Assembly (NCBI GenBank): GCA_040376155.1
Contig: JBEIRG010000043.1
Span: 1 to 15,970, forward strand
DNA: 15,970 bases
Source of the DNA: CADCWF01 sp903864575
GTDB taxonomy: Bacteria > Chloroflexota > Chloroflexia > Thermomicrobiales > UBA6265
Direction: 5' to 3'
Shown here: one piece after another, positions 1 through 6,449 of the stretch
Layout: each line of letters opens with the position of its first letter
Numbering within the stretch: the stretch's first letter is position 1
Translations under genes and position numbers: made by a program
The notes under the pieces: generated by a model
Databases searched by the model: none
The model's input: only the letters and a program-made list of their open reading frames with translations
What the model was told of the DNA's origin: nothing

Positions 1-107
1 ACTTCATCGTCGGCCGCGACCACGCCGGTGCCGGTGACTACTACGGCACCTACGACGCGCAGCAGATCTTCGAGACGATCGACATCGACGAACTCGGCAT
101 CGAGGGT
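1..107 (+). pseudogene. sat: ATP sulfurylase (Sat) internal fragment fused in frame to CarB
   Basis: Read in the same frame as the downstream carB, codons from position 3 give FIVGRDHAGAGDYYGTYDAQ followed by QIFETIDIDELGIE. The GRDHAG motif and the YYGTYDAQ stretch are signatures of sulfate adenylyltransferase, which makes adenylylsulfate from ATP and sulfate; GRDHAG belongs to its nucleotide-binding active site. Nothing here resembles the CarB segment that should precede GGCNVQ (no HTGDS, APSQTL or EY..MR pattern). In Sat proteins the LGI(E/T) stretch normally continues into PL.FEH and a Cys-containing segment; here it continues into CarB. The changeover lies within about 93-107. The rest of Sat upstream is outside the window. 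It could be a real fusion or remnant, or an assembly chimera; the identity of the motif is much surer than the cause. Confidence 0.78.
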
Positions 108-2501
108 GGATGCAACGTGCAGTACGCGTTGGACCCGCACAGCACGAACTACTCGGTGATCGAGGTCAACCCGCGCGTGAGCCGCTCCTCCGCGTTGGCG
201 TCAAAGGCAACCGGTTACCCGATCGCGCGCATGGCCGCAAAGATCGCGGTTGGCCGCACGCTCGATGAATTGGCGAACCCGGTGACCCGCAAGACCACCG
301 CGGCCTTCGAGCCGGCACTCGACTACATCGTTGCCAAGATCCCGCGTTGGCCCTTCGACAAGTTCCCGAAGGGGGACCGCTCGATCGGCACCCAGATGAA
401 AGCGACTGGTGAGGTCATGGCCATCGACCGCTCCTTCGAGGGCGCGATCCAGAAGGCTGTCCGTTCGCTCGAGACCGACGCCAAGGACCTCCGCTGGGAG
501 GGTCGGAACTGGACAGACGCGAAGATCGAGGAACTCATCGCCCGGCCGAACGACATCAGGCTCTGGGCGGTGATGGCCGGGCTGCGGCGTGGCTGGGGCG
601 TCGAGAAAATCCACCAATTGAGCTTCATCGATCGCTGGTTCCTCGCCAAGCTCGAGGGCATGGTGGAGATGGAGCGCGTGATCGCCGAGGGACCGCTCAC
701 CGATGATCTTCTGTACCGGGCCAAGCAGCAGGCATTCAGCGACCGCACCATTGCGTCACTGATGGGAGTTTCCGAGACGGAGATAACCCGGCAGCGCGAG
801 AACGTCGGGATGTACCCGGTCTACAAGATGGTCGACACCTGCGCGGGCGAATTCGAAGCGTTCACCCCTTATTTCTACTCCACCTACGAGGAGGAGGACG
901 AGGCGCCGCGCATCGAGGGCGAGCGGACCATCGTTGTCGGTTCCGGCCCGATCCGTATCGGGCAAGGCATCGAGTTCGACTATTCGGCGGTGCAGGCGGC
1001 CCGCTCCCTCCACGAAGGGGGCGTAGCCTCGATCATGGTCAACTCCAACCCGGAGACCGTCTCAACCGACTTCGACGCGTCCGACCGGCTCTACTTCGAG
1101 CCGCTCGACGCGGAGAGCGTTCTGGAGATCATCCGGCACGAGTCTCGCGATGAGCAGAGTTTCGATGTCCCCGCGATCCTCCAGTTCGGCGGCCAGACAG
1201 CGATCAACCTTGCCGCGCCGCTCTCACGCAAGGGCGTTCCGGTGCGCGGATCCTCCGTCGAGGCGATCGACCTCGCCGAGGACCGGAAGCAGTTCGAGCG
1301 GTTCCTGCGCGAACTGGGCATCCCGCAACCGCCGGGCGCGGCGGTGACGACGCTGAAGGATGCAGAATCGGTCGCCCGGCAGGTGGGCTATCCCGTGCTG
1401 GTGCGCCCCTCCTACGTGCTGGGTGGCCGCGCGATGGAAGTCGTCTATGGGCCGGATCATCTTGCCCGCTACATCCGCAACGCCGCCGACATGAACCCGG
1501 AGCACCCGGTCCTCGTCGACAAGTACCTGCTGGGCAGGGAGGTCGAGGTTGACGCAATCTGCGACGGCGAGCAGGTGCTGATTCCGGGCGTGATGGAGCA
1601 TATCGAGCGGGCGGGAGTCCACTCTGGCGACTCGTTCGCGGTCTATCCGGCAATCAATCTCTACCCGGCCGAGGTCGAGACGCTCGTCGATTACACGACG
1701 CGGATCGCGCTCGGGTTGAACGCGCTCGGACTGATCAACATCCAGTTCGTCATCCACGCAGGCCGGATGTATGTGCTGGAAGTCAACCCGCGGGCCTCGC
1801 GGACGGTTCCGTTCATGAGCAAGGCGACGGGCGTGCCGATGGTGCCGCTGGCCACCAACATCATGCTCGGCAAGACGCTCCGCGAGCAGGGGTACGAGGG
1901 TGGTCTCTGGCCGAAGCAGCCGCTCGTCGCGGTGAAGGCCCCGGTTTTCTCGATGGCGAAATTGCGTGGGGTCGAGGTTCACCTCGGGCCGGAAATGAAA
2001 TCCACCGGCGAGGTGATGGGCATCGACCGCACGTTCGAGGCGGCGTTCTACAAGGCCCTCATCGCGGCCAACATGGGCATTCCCAACCGGGGATCGGTGC
2101 TGGTAGCGCTCTCGGACGAGGACAAGCCGGATGGTCTGGAGATGATCCGGCAACTCGCGCGCATGGGGTTCAAGCTCTACGCGACCGAGGGAACGGCCGC
2201 TTTGATCGAGCGGGCCGGGATGCCGGTCCAGATGGTTACCAAGCGGATCGGGCGCGGCAGGCCGGACATGTTGGACGTGATCCTGGAGCGGACGGTCAAC
2301 TGCGTGATCAACACGCCGGGACCAGCCGACAAGGAAATCCTCGATGGCCTCGAAATCCGGCGTGCGGCGGTCGAGCGGGGGATTCCCTGCATCACGTCCA
2401 TCGATACCGCGCGGACGGTGATCGACGCCATGGCCAAGGCGAACGCCGTCTATACTGTCAACCCATTGCCAGCCTACCGTGAGCGGGCAATCGGCTACTG
2501 A
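3..2501 (+). CDS. carB: Carbamoyl-phosphate synthase large subunit, N-terminus missing/replaced
   Basis: CarB makes carbamoyl phosphate from ammonia (passed from CarA), bicarbonate and two ATP, for pyrimidine and arginine synthesis. The CarB part starts near position 105 with GGCNVQYALDP and VIEVNPRVSRSSALASKATG, the end of the first ATP-grasp domain. Next come the oligomerisation domain, the linker FYSTYEEEDEAP, and the second synthetase half beginning VVGSGPIRIGQGIEFDY. That half contains VRPSYVLGGRAME, the VMEHIERAGVHSGDS motif and VLEVNPRASRTVPFMSKATG. A C-terminal MGS-like allosteric domain (LYATEGTAALIERAG) ends at TGA 2499-2501. About 800 CarB residues are present against a usual ~1070, so roughly the first 270-280 are absent. 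In their place the frame continues into ATP sulfurylase-like sequence. The second half looks intact. pyrK starts 27 bases downstream, so the genes are probably co-transcribed. If the junction is real, the first carboxy-phosphate site would be lost and this copy would be non-functional. Confidence 0.95.
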   Translation, partial: FIVGRDHAGAGDYYGTYDAQQIFETIDIDELGIEGGCNVQYALDPHSTNYSVIEVNPRVSRSSALASKATGYPIARMAAKIAVGRTLDELANPVTRKTTAAFEPALDYIVAKIPRWPFDKFPKGDRSIGTQMKATGEVMAIDRSFEGAIQKAVRSLETDAKDLRWEGRNWTDAKIEELIARPNDIRLWAVMAGLRRGWGVEKIHQLSFIDRWFLAKLEGMVEMERVIAEGPLTDDLLYRAKQQAFSDRTIASLMGVSETEITRQRENVGMYPVYKMVDTCAGEFEAFTPYFYSTYEEEDEAPRIEGERTIVVGSGPIRIGQGIEFDYSAVQAARSLHEGGVASIMVNSNPETVSTDFDASDRLYFEPLDAESVLEIIRHESRDEQSFDVPAILQFGGQTAINLAAPLSRKGVPVRGSSVEAIDLAEDRKQFERFLRELGIPQPPGAAVTTLKDAESVARQVGYPVLVRPSYVLGGRAMEVVYGPDHLARYIRNAADMNPEHPVLVDKYLLGREVEVDAICDGEQVLIPGVMEHIERAGVHSGDSFAVYPAINLYPAEVETLVDYTTRIALGLNALGLINIQFVIHAGRMYVLEVNPRASRTVPFMSKATGVPMVPLATNIMLGKTLREQGYEGGLWPKQPLVAVKAPVFSMAKLRGVEVHLGPEMKSTGEVMGIDRTFEAAFYKALIAANMGIPNRGSVLVALSDEDKPDGLEMIRQLARMGFKLYATEGTAALIERAGMPVQMVTKRIGRGRPDMLDVILERTVNCVINTPGPADKEILDGLEIRRAAVERGIPCITSIDTARTVIDAMAKANAVYTVNPLPAYRERAIGY

Positions 2502-2528
2502 GCGCGCTCCGGCGCGGCTGGCGGGAAC

Positions 2529-3374
2529 ATGAGCAGCGAAACGGAGACCGGAGCGGAAGCAGGGAACGACGCCCAGCAGTGGGTGGCGTCCTCGCGTGAA
2601 ATCGAGGGCGAGGTCATCGGATTCGAGCCTGTCATGGGCGACTCGGTGCTGTTGACGGTGGCGTGTCCACCGGGCGCGGCGAGGGAGTCACGTCCCGGCA
2701 GATTCTTCGAGATCGTCTGCCGCTACGAGAACTCGGCAGACCCGCTGCTGCGCCGGCCCTACTCGATCTACGCGGCCGATCGCGAGTCCGGAGCAATCCA
2801 GTTTCTCGTTCGTCCGTATGGGCGAGGGAGTACCTGGCTCTCCCAGCGGCGACCGGGCGAGCGGCTTTCGATGCTCGGGCCGCTCGGCAACACCTATTCC
2901 ATCGATCCGCAGGCCCAGCATCTGCTGCTGGTCGCAGGGGGCGTCGGCGTCGCTCCAATGGTGATGCTGGCGCACGAGGCGATCGCGCAGGGACGAAACG
3001 TGACCTTCCTGCTCGGGGCGGCGAATGCGGAGGGTCTCCTCCCGGCGCACTTCCTTCCCGAGGCCGTGGAGTACGTGGTCGCCACAGACGACGGCAGCAA
3101 GGGGTACAAGGGATTCGTCACCAACCTCGCGGGCGACTATGTTCGCTGGGCGGATCAGATCTTCGCCTGCGGGCCGGAGCCGATGTACCGCTCTTTGCGA
3201 AACGTGGTCCTCCCGCTGCGGATTGGCAATCGCCCCCCGGTTCAGGTGTCGATGGAGCGCGAGATGGCCTGTGGGCTCGGCGCCTGTCTCGGCTGCGTCG
3301 TCGAGACAAAGCGGGGCATGCAGACATCGTGCGTGCAGGGTCCTGTGTTCGATATGGACGACATCATCTGGTAG
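2529..3374 (+). CDS. pyrK: Dihydroorotate dehydrogenase B electron-transfer subunit PyrK
   Basis: PyrK is the FAD and [2Fe-2S] subunit that carries electrons from the PyrD FMN to NAD+ in class 1B dihydroorotate dehydrogenase. The 281-residue protein has a ferredoxin-reductase-type FAD domain with RRPYSI at about residues 75-80. The NAD-binding motif GGVGVAP is at 137-143 (LLLVAGGVGVAP). The C-terminal cluster has Cys248, Cys253, Cys256 and Cys268 (ACGLGACLGC...SC), the spacing expected for the PyrK iron-sulfur site. The N-terminus has about 25 extra acidic, polar residues before the conserved fold begins at EGEVIGFEPV. The ATG at 2529 has only a weak G-rich sequence upstream (GGCGGGA), so a slightly later start cannot be excluded. 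It follows carB by 27 bases and precedes pyrD by 28, fitting one operon and a PyrK-PyrD heteromer. Confidence 0.95.
   Translation: MSSETETGAEAGNDAQQWVASSREIEGEVIGFEPVMGDSVLLTVACPPGAARESRPGRFFEIVCRYENSADPLLRRPYSIYAADRESGAIQFLVRPYGRGSTWLSQRRPGERLSMLGPLGNTYSIDPQAQHLLLVAGGVGVAPMVMLAHEAIAQGRNVTFLLGAANAEGLLPAHFLPEAVEYVVATDDGSKGYKGFVTNLAGDYVRWADQIFACGPEPMYRSLRNVVLPLRIGNRPPVQVSMEREMACGLGACLGCVVETKRGMQTSCVQGPVFDMDDIIW
2666..2691 (+). repeat. 26-base imperfect repeat, copy 1 (inside pyrK)
   Basis: TCCACCGGGC followed by GCGGCGAGGGAGTCAC. It matches 4372-4397 at 23 of 26 positions; both copies can encode STGRGEGV, though only the second is read in that frame. This may be chance between GA-rich coding stretches or a decayed dispersed repeat. 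Confidence 0.3.
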
Positions 3375-3390
3375 TCGATCCGGCGCGCCT

Positions 3391-3397
3391 GGGAGGG
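3391..3397 (+). promoter_or_regulatory. Ribosome binding site of pyrD
   Basis: GGGAGGG lies five bases before the ATG at 3403. It fixes that start, although the same frame stays open further upstream through the end of pyrK. Confidence 0.7.
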
Positions 3398-3402
3398 AAT
3401 CC

Positions 3403-4401
3403 ATGTCGAACCGGCCGGCCAAGGCCGACCTGAGCGTCGATCTGGCCCCAAACAGTCCTCGTGAACTGCGCCTGTCCAACCCGGTGATCCCGGCTTCCGG
3501 CTGTTTTGGCTATGGGCTGGAATACTCGGGCGTGATCGACATCCAGCGGCTTGGGGCGTTCATCAGCAAGGGCATCACGCCGAAGCCGCGGTCGGGCAAC
3601 GCGATGCCGCGCATTGCCGAGACGCCAGCCGGAATGTTGAATGCGATCGGGCTGCAGAATCCCGGCATCAAGGCGTTCGTGAAGAAGTACCCGCCGATCT
3701 GGGAGACGTGGACGGTTCCGGTGATCGTGAATGTCTCGGCCGAAACGGTCGAGGACTTCGCCGAAATGGCAGCTATTCTGGAGGAGCAACCGGGGATTGC
3801 CGGTCTGGAGATCAACGTCTCCTGCCCCAACGTGCATGCGGGCGGATTCTGCTTCGGCTGGGATCCGGACATGACCGCCGAGGTCACCCGCGCCGTTCGT
3901 GGCGTGACCACCCTGCCGATCATCATCAAGCTCTCGCCGGGTGCGTTGGACATTGTGTCGGTCGCTGCCGCTGCCGAGGAGGCGGGCGCGGATGCCGTCT
4001 CGCTGATCAATACCCTGGTCGGCATGGAGATCGACACCCGGCGCCGAAAGCCGACGCTGGCGAACGGCACCGGTGGCCTGAGCGGTCCCGCCATTCGACC
4101 GGTGGCTGTCCGCATGGTGTATCAGGTTGCGGGGGCCGTCTCGATCCCTGTGGTTGGGTTGGGGGGAATCAACGAACTCGATGACGCATTGCAGTTTTTC
4201 ATGGCCGGAGCGACGGCGATCCAGGTCGGCACCGGCATATTCGTCAACCCGAGCCTGCCGCTGCGCCTGATCGACGACCTCGATGCCTGGCTGATCAAGG
4301 AAGGGGTCGGTTCGGTGAGCGAGATCGTCGGGGTCGCAAATCCGGCGGTCATGGCGCGGCGCGAGGCGAGATCCACCGGGCGAGGAGAGGGAGTCGCATG
4401 A
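3403..4401 (+). CDS. pyrD: Dihydroorotate dehydrogenase catalytic subunit, class 1B
   Basis: PyrD oxidises dihydroorotate to orotate with FMN; in class 1B enzymes electrons pass to NAD+ through PyrK, encoded just upstream. The 332-residue protein has the expected TIM-barrel landmarks. These are NPVIPASGCFGYG near residue 26, SKGITPKPRSGN near 55, GMLNAIGLQNPG near 77, and NVSCPN with the catalytic base Cys141 (Cys is diagnostic of class 1, Ser of class 2). Later come IIIKLSP, INTLVGMEID, GGLSGPAIRP and the FMN-phosphate-binding stretches VVGLGGI and AGATAIQVGT. The start at 3403 is supported by a GGGAGGG ribosome binding site. The last codons overlap the start of cax in an ATGA, giving likely translational coupling. 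The C-terminal tail (RSTGRGEGVA) is encoded by a purine-rich stretch that also acts as the upstream region of cax. Confidence 0.97.
   Translation: MSNRPAKADLSVDLAPNSPRELRLSNPVIPASGCFGYGLEYSGVIDIQRLGAFISKGITPKPRSGNAMPRIAETPAGMLNAIGLQNPGIKAFVKKYPPIWETWTVPVIVNVSAETVEDFAEMAAILEEQPGIAGLEINVSCPNVHAGGFCFGWDPDMTAEVTRAVRGVTTLPIIIKLSPGALDIVSVAAAAEEAGADAVSLINTLVGMEIDTRRRKPTLANGTGGLSGPAIRPVAVRMVYQVAGAVSIPVVGLGGINELDDALQFFMAGATAIQVGTGIFVNPSLPLRLIDDLDAWLIKEGVGSVSEIVGVANPAVMARREARSTGRGEGVA
4372..4397 (+). repeat. 26-base imperfect repeat, copy 2 (pyrD end / cax ribosome binding site)
   Basis: This copy encodes the pyrD C-terminus and supplies the GGAGAGGGAG in front of the cax ATG. It differs from the pyrK copy at three positions. 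Confidence 0.3.
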
Positions 4402-5459
4402 AGATCAAGCCGATTCACGCGCTGTTGATCGCAGTCCCGATTGCGCTGATCCTCGAATTCGCGCACGTGGGGAATGCGACGATGCTCTTCCTCGCATCTG
4501 CCCTTGCCATGATCCCGCTCGCAGGGTTGCTGGGACAGGCGACTGAGGAAGTCGCGGTGTATACCGGCCCCAAGGTCGGCGCGCTCCTGAACGCGACGCT
4601 TGGCAACGCGGCTGAGCTCATCATCACCATCGTCGCGCTGCGGGCCGGACTGGTGGACGTGGTGAAGGCATCCATCGCCGGGTCGATCATTGGCAACATC
4701 CTGATCGTCATGGGGCTCTCCCTTTTCCTTGGTGGCCTCAAGAACGGCACCCAGCGATTCGACGCGAAAAGTGCCGGAACGAACGCCACGATGATGATGC
4801 TGGCCGTTGTGGCGCTCTCCGTACCGGCCATTTTTGCCATCCCGACCGGAGAGACCTCGCTCACGCGGAACCGGATCCTCTTCCTCAGCGACGCGATGGC
4901 CTTCGTGTTGATCGGAATCTATCTGCTGTACATCTACTGGGTGTTGCGCGCCCCGGCATCCGAAGATGTCGATCCGGGCCATGAGGAGCACGCGCCGGGG
5001 ATGAAGTTGCCGTTCGCGCTCGGGTTGCTCGCGATCTCCACGGTGGGCATCGTCGTGATGAGCGAATTGCTGGTCGGCGCGCTGGAGCCGACCGCAGAGG
5101 CCTGGGGCCTCTCCGAGATGTTCATCGGCGTGATGCTCGTTCCCTTGATCGGAAACGTTGCGGAGCACCTGGTCGCGGTGCAGGTGGCGCGCCAGAACAA
5201 GATGGACCTGAGCCTCGGTATTGCGGTTGGATCCGGCTTGCAGATCGCGCTGTTCGTCGCGCCGTTGCTGGTGCTGATCGGGTGGGCCATGGGTACCCCG
5301 ATGAATCTTGTATTCCACCCGTTCGAACTGATCGCGCTGATCGGCGCGGGGCTGATTGCCCAGCTCGTGTCGGTCGACGGCGAGTCAAACTGGCTGGAGG
5401 GTGCGCAATTGATCGCCCTCTATATCATCTTCGGAATCGCCTTCTATTTCGTGCCGTGA
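4398..5459 (+). CDS. cax: Calcium/proton antiporter (CaCA family, Cax)
   Basis: This is a 353-residue integral membrane protein of the Ca2+:cation antiporter superfamily, expected to export Ca2+ across the cytoplasmic membrane in exchange for protons. The two diagnostic inverted-repeat helices are both present: LGNAAELI at residues 68-75 and IGNVAEH at 251-257. Each carries the acidic residue that binds the cation. Roughly ten to eleven hydrophobic segments can be picked out. The two halves are separated by an acidic hydrophilic loop around residues 188-202 (ASEDVDPGHEEHAPG), as is usual in bacterial Cax. Length is normal. The ATG overlaps the pyrD stop (ATGA 4398-4401) and GGAGAGGGAG just upstream is the ribosome binding site. 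pyrE begins 22 bases after its stop. It has no known role in pyrimidine synthesis, so its place in this operon is unusual. Confidence 0.93.
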   Translation: MKIKPIHALLIAVPIALILEFAHVGNATMLFLASALAMIPLAGLLGQATEEVAVYTGPKVGALLNATLGNAAELIITIVALRAGLVDVVKASIAGSIIGNILIVMGLSLFLGGLKNGTQRFDAKSAGTNATMMMLAVVALSVPAIFAIPTGETSLTRNRILFLSDAMAFVLIGIYLLYIYWVLRAPASEDVDPGHEEHAPGMKLPFALGLLAISTVGIVVMSELLVGALEPTAEAWGLSEMFIGVMLVPLIGNVAEHLVAVQVARQNKMDLSLGIAVGSGLQIALFVAPLLVLIGWAMGTPMNLVFHPFELIALIGAGLIAQLVSVDGESNWLEGAQLIALYIIFGIAFYFVP

Positions 5460-5469
5460 CATGCAACGC

Positions 5470-5474
5470 AGGAG
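5470..5474 (+). promoter_or_regulatory. Ribosome binding site deciding the pyrE start
   Basis: AGGAG lies seven bases before the ATG at 5482. An in-frame ATG at 5461 sits upstream of this site, directly after the cax stop, and has no comparable sequence of its own. The 5482 start is therefore preferred. Confidence 0.7.
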
Positions 5475-5481
5475 CACCACC

Positions 5482-6072
5482 ATGGAATCGGATGCATTGC
5501 TGAGCGTCCTGCGTGATGCGGGCGCGTTGAAGGAAGGTCACTTTCTGCTCGCCTCCGGGCGTCACAGCGGACAATACGTTGAAAAGTTCGATCTATTGCG
5601 AAAGCCTGCGGCCACGGTGCTGGCATGCGAGAGCATTGCTCGCCACTTCGCCGATCGGGGTGTTGATGTCGTCGCCGGTCCAACCACAGGCGGCGTCATC
5701 CTCGCTTTCGAGACAGCCCGCCAGATGGGCGTCGATGCGGCCTATGCGGAACGGGCAAGCGATGGGTCATCCCGCCGCGAGTTCCGTCGCGGCACGACGT
5801 TTGTTCCCGGCGCGCGGGTGCTGGTGGTGGACGACATCCTGACCACTGGTGGATCGGTCCGTGAAACTCTGTCGGCGCTGGCTGCACAGCCGGTGGAGGT
5901 CGTCGGCGTCTCGGTGCTGGTGGACAGGAGCGGCGGTTCAGTCGAGTTTGGCGTGCCGCTCTACCCGCTTGTACAGCTGGCCATCGAAACGTGGGAAGCG
6001 GGGGAGTGCCCGCTTTGCGCCGGCGGCGTGCCGTTGGTCAAACCGGGAACGACGGCGGCACCGGGAGTGTAG
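5482..6072 (+). CDS. pyrE: Orotate phosphoribosyltransferase
   Basis: PyrE transfers the phosphoribosyl group of PRPP to orotate to give orotidine 5'-monophosphate. The protein has 196 residues from the ATG at 5482. Landmarks are FLLASGRHSGQYVEKFDLL near residues 21-39, VVAGPTTGGVILA near 63-75, a flexible-loop region with RRGTTF, and the PRPP-binding motif VVDDILTTGGS at 115-125. The C-terminal part has a CPLC pair (Cys176, Cys179) followed by GGVPLVKPG, a tail seen in a subgroup of bacterial PyrE. Residues SGRHSG replace the E. coli-type lysine-rich entry, as is common in this subgroup. It is the last gene of the pyr operon in view; the next gene on the right is on the other strand. No pyrF is present in the window. 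Confidence 0.95.
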   Translation: MESDALLSVLRDAGALKEGHFLLASGRHSGQYVEKFDLLRKPAATVLACESIARHFADRGVDVVAGPTTGGVILAFETARQMGVDAAYAERASDGSSRREFRRGTTFVPGARVLVVDDILTTGGSVRETLSALAAQPVEVVGVSVLVDRSGGSVEFGVPLYPLVQLAIETWEAGECPLCAGGVPLVKPGTTAAPGV

Positions 6073-6154
6073 CGCCGGTTCGGGTCACCGCGGCATCGAC
6101 CGGACCCTGCGCCAAACCGGGAAAATCGCGACCGCCGCGATCCGGATGGTCGCA

Positions 6155-6169
6155 ACCACCCGGGGTGGT
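6155..6169. terminator. Possible hairpin between convergent pyrE and the small gene
   Basis: ACCACC and GGTGGT form a 6-bp stem around a CGG loop, in the 135-base gap between the pyrE stop and the stop of the small - strand gene. No T-run follows on either strand, so it is at best an imperfect, possibly bidirectional terminator. The rest of the gap shows no other structure or reading frame worth calling. Confidence 0.25.
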
Positions 6170-6207
6170 GCGGTTCGATGGTCGTGATGAACGGGTCGTT
6201 CCCTGCG

Positions 6208-6417
6208 CTATCCAAGATCCCCTGCGGCACGCTGACGAAGCTCGTCATGCAACGCATCGAGGTCACTGAGGCGCTTGTCGATTTGCACCAGAAGATCGGG
6301 CCGGGGCCGCTTCACGTACTCATCCCGGAGTTCGATCAGCATCTGCGCAACCCGTCCGATGGTTCGGACGGTATGAACCGGGTCGTCCTCCCGGCTTGGA
6401 TGACTGTAACCGCTCAT
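6208..6417 (-). CDS. Small helical protein of unknown function, downstream of ligA
   Basis: This is a 69-residue reading frame starting 32 bases after the ligA stop, on the same strand. GGGGAGG precedes the ATG, although the spacing of three bases is short. I do not recognise the family. After a polar N-terminus (MSGYSHPSREDDP), residues ~15-36 and ~42-65 form two amphipathic helices with Leu/Ile at heptad-like positions (IGRVAQMLIELRDEYV; LLVQIDKRLSDLDALHDEL), separated by KRPRPD. That suggests a helical hairpin or coiled coil. There are no Cys, no membrane segment and no signal peptide. Position and ribosome binding site favour a real gene co-transcribed with ligA, and the charged, leucine-rich composition is unlike the Arg/Pro/Ser-rich products of spurious frames here. 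A role connected with ligation or repair is only a guess from position. Confidence 0.6.
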   Translation of the reverse strand: MSGYSHPSREDDPVHTVRTIGRVAQMLIELRDEYVKRPRPDLLVQIDKRLSDLDALHDELRQRAAGDLG

Positions 6418-6449
6418 CGTCCTCCCCAGCTCGAATGCGGGTCAGTCTG

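Noticed and set aside
1224..2153. - strand open frame (309 codons) opposite carB
   Set aside because: Antisense to strongly conserved CarB motifs; no independent evidence.
4122..5318. - strand open frame (398 codons) opposite cax and the end of pyrD
   Set aside because: Polar, His/Gln/Arg-rich product antisense to a membrane protein gene and a conserved enzyme; a shadow frame.
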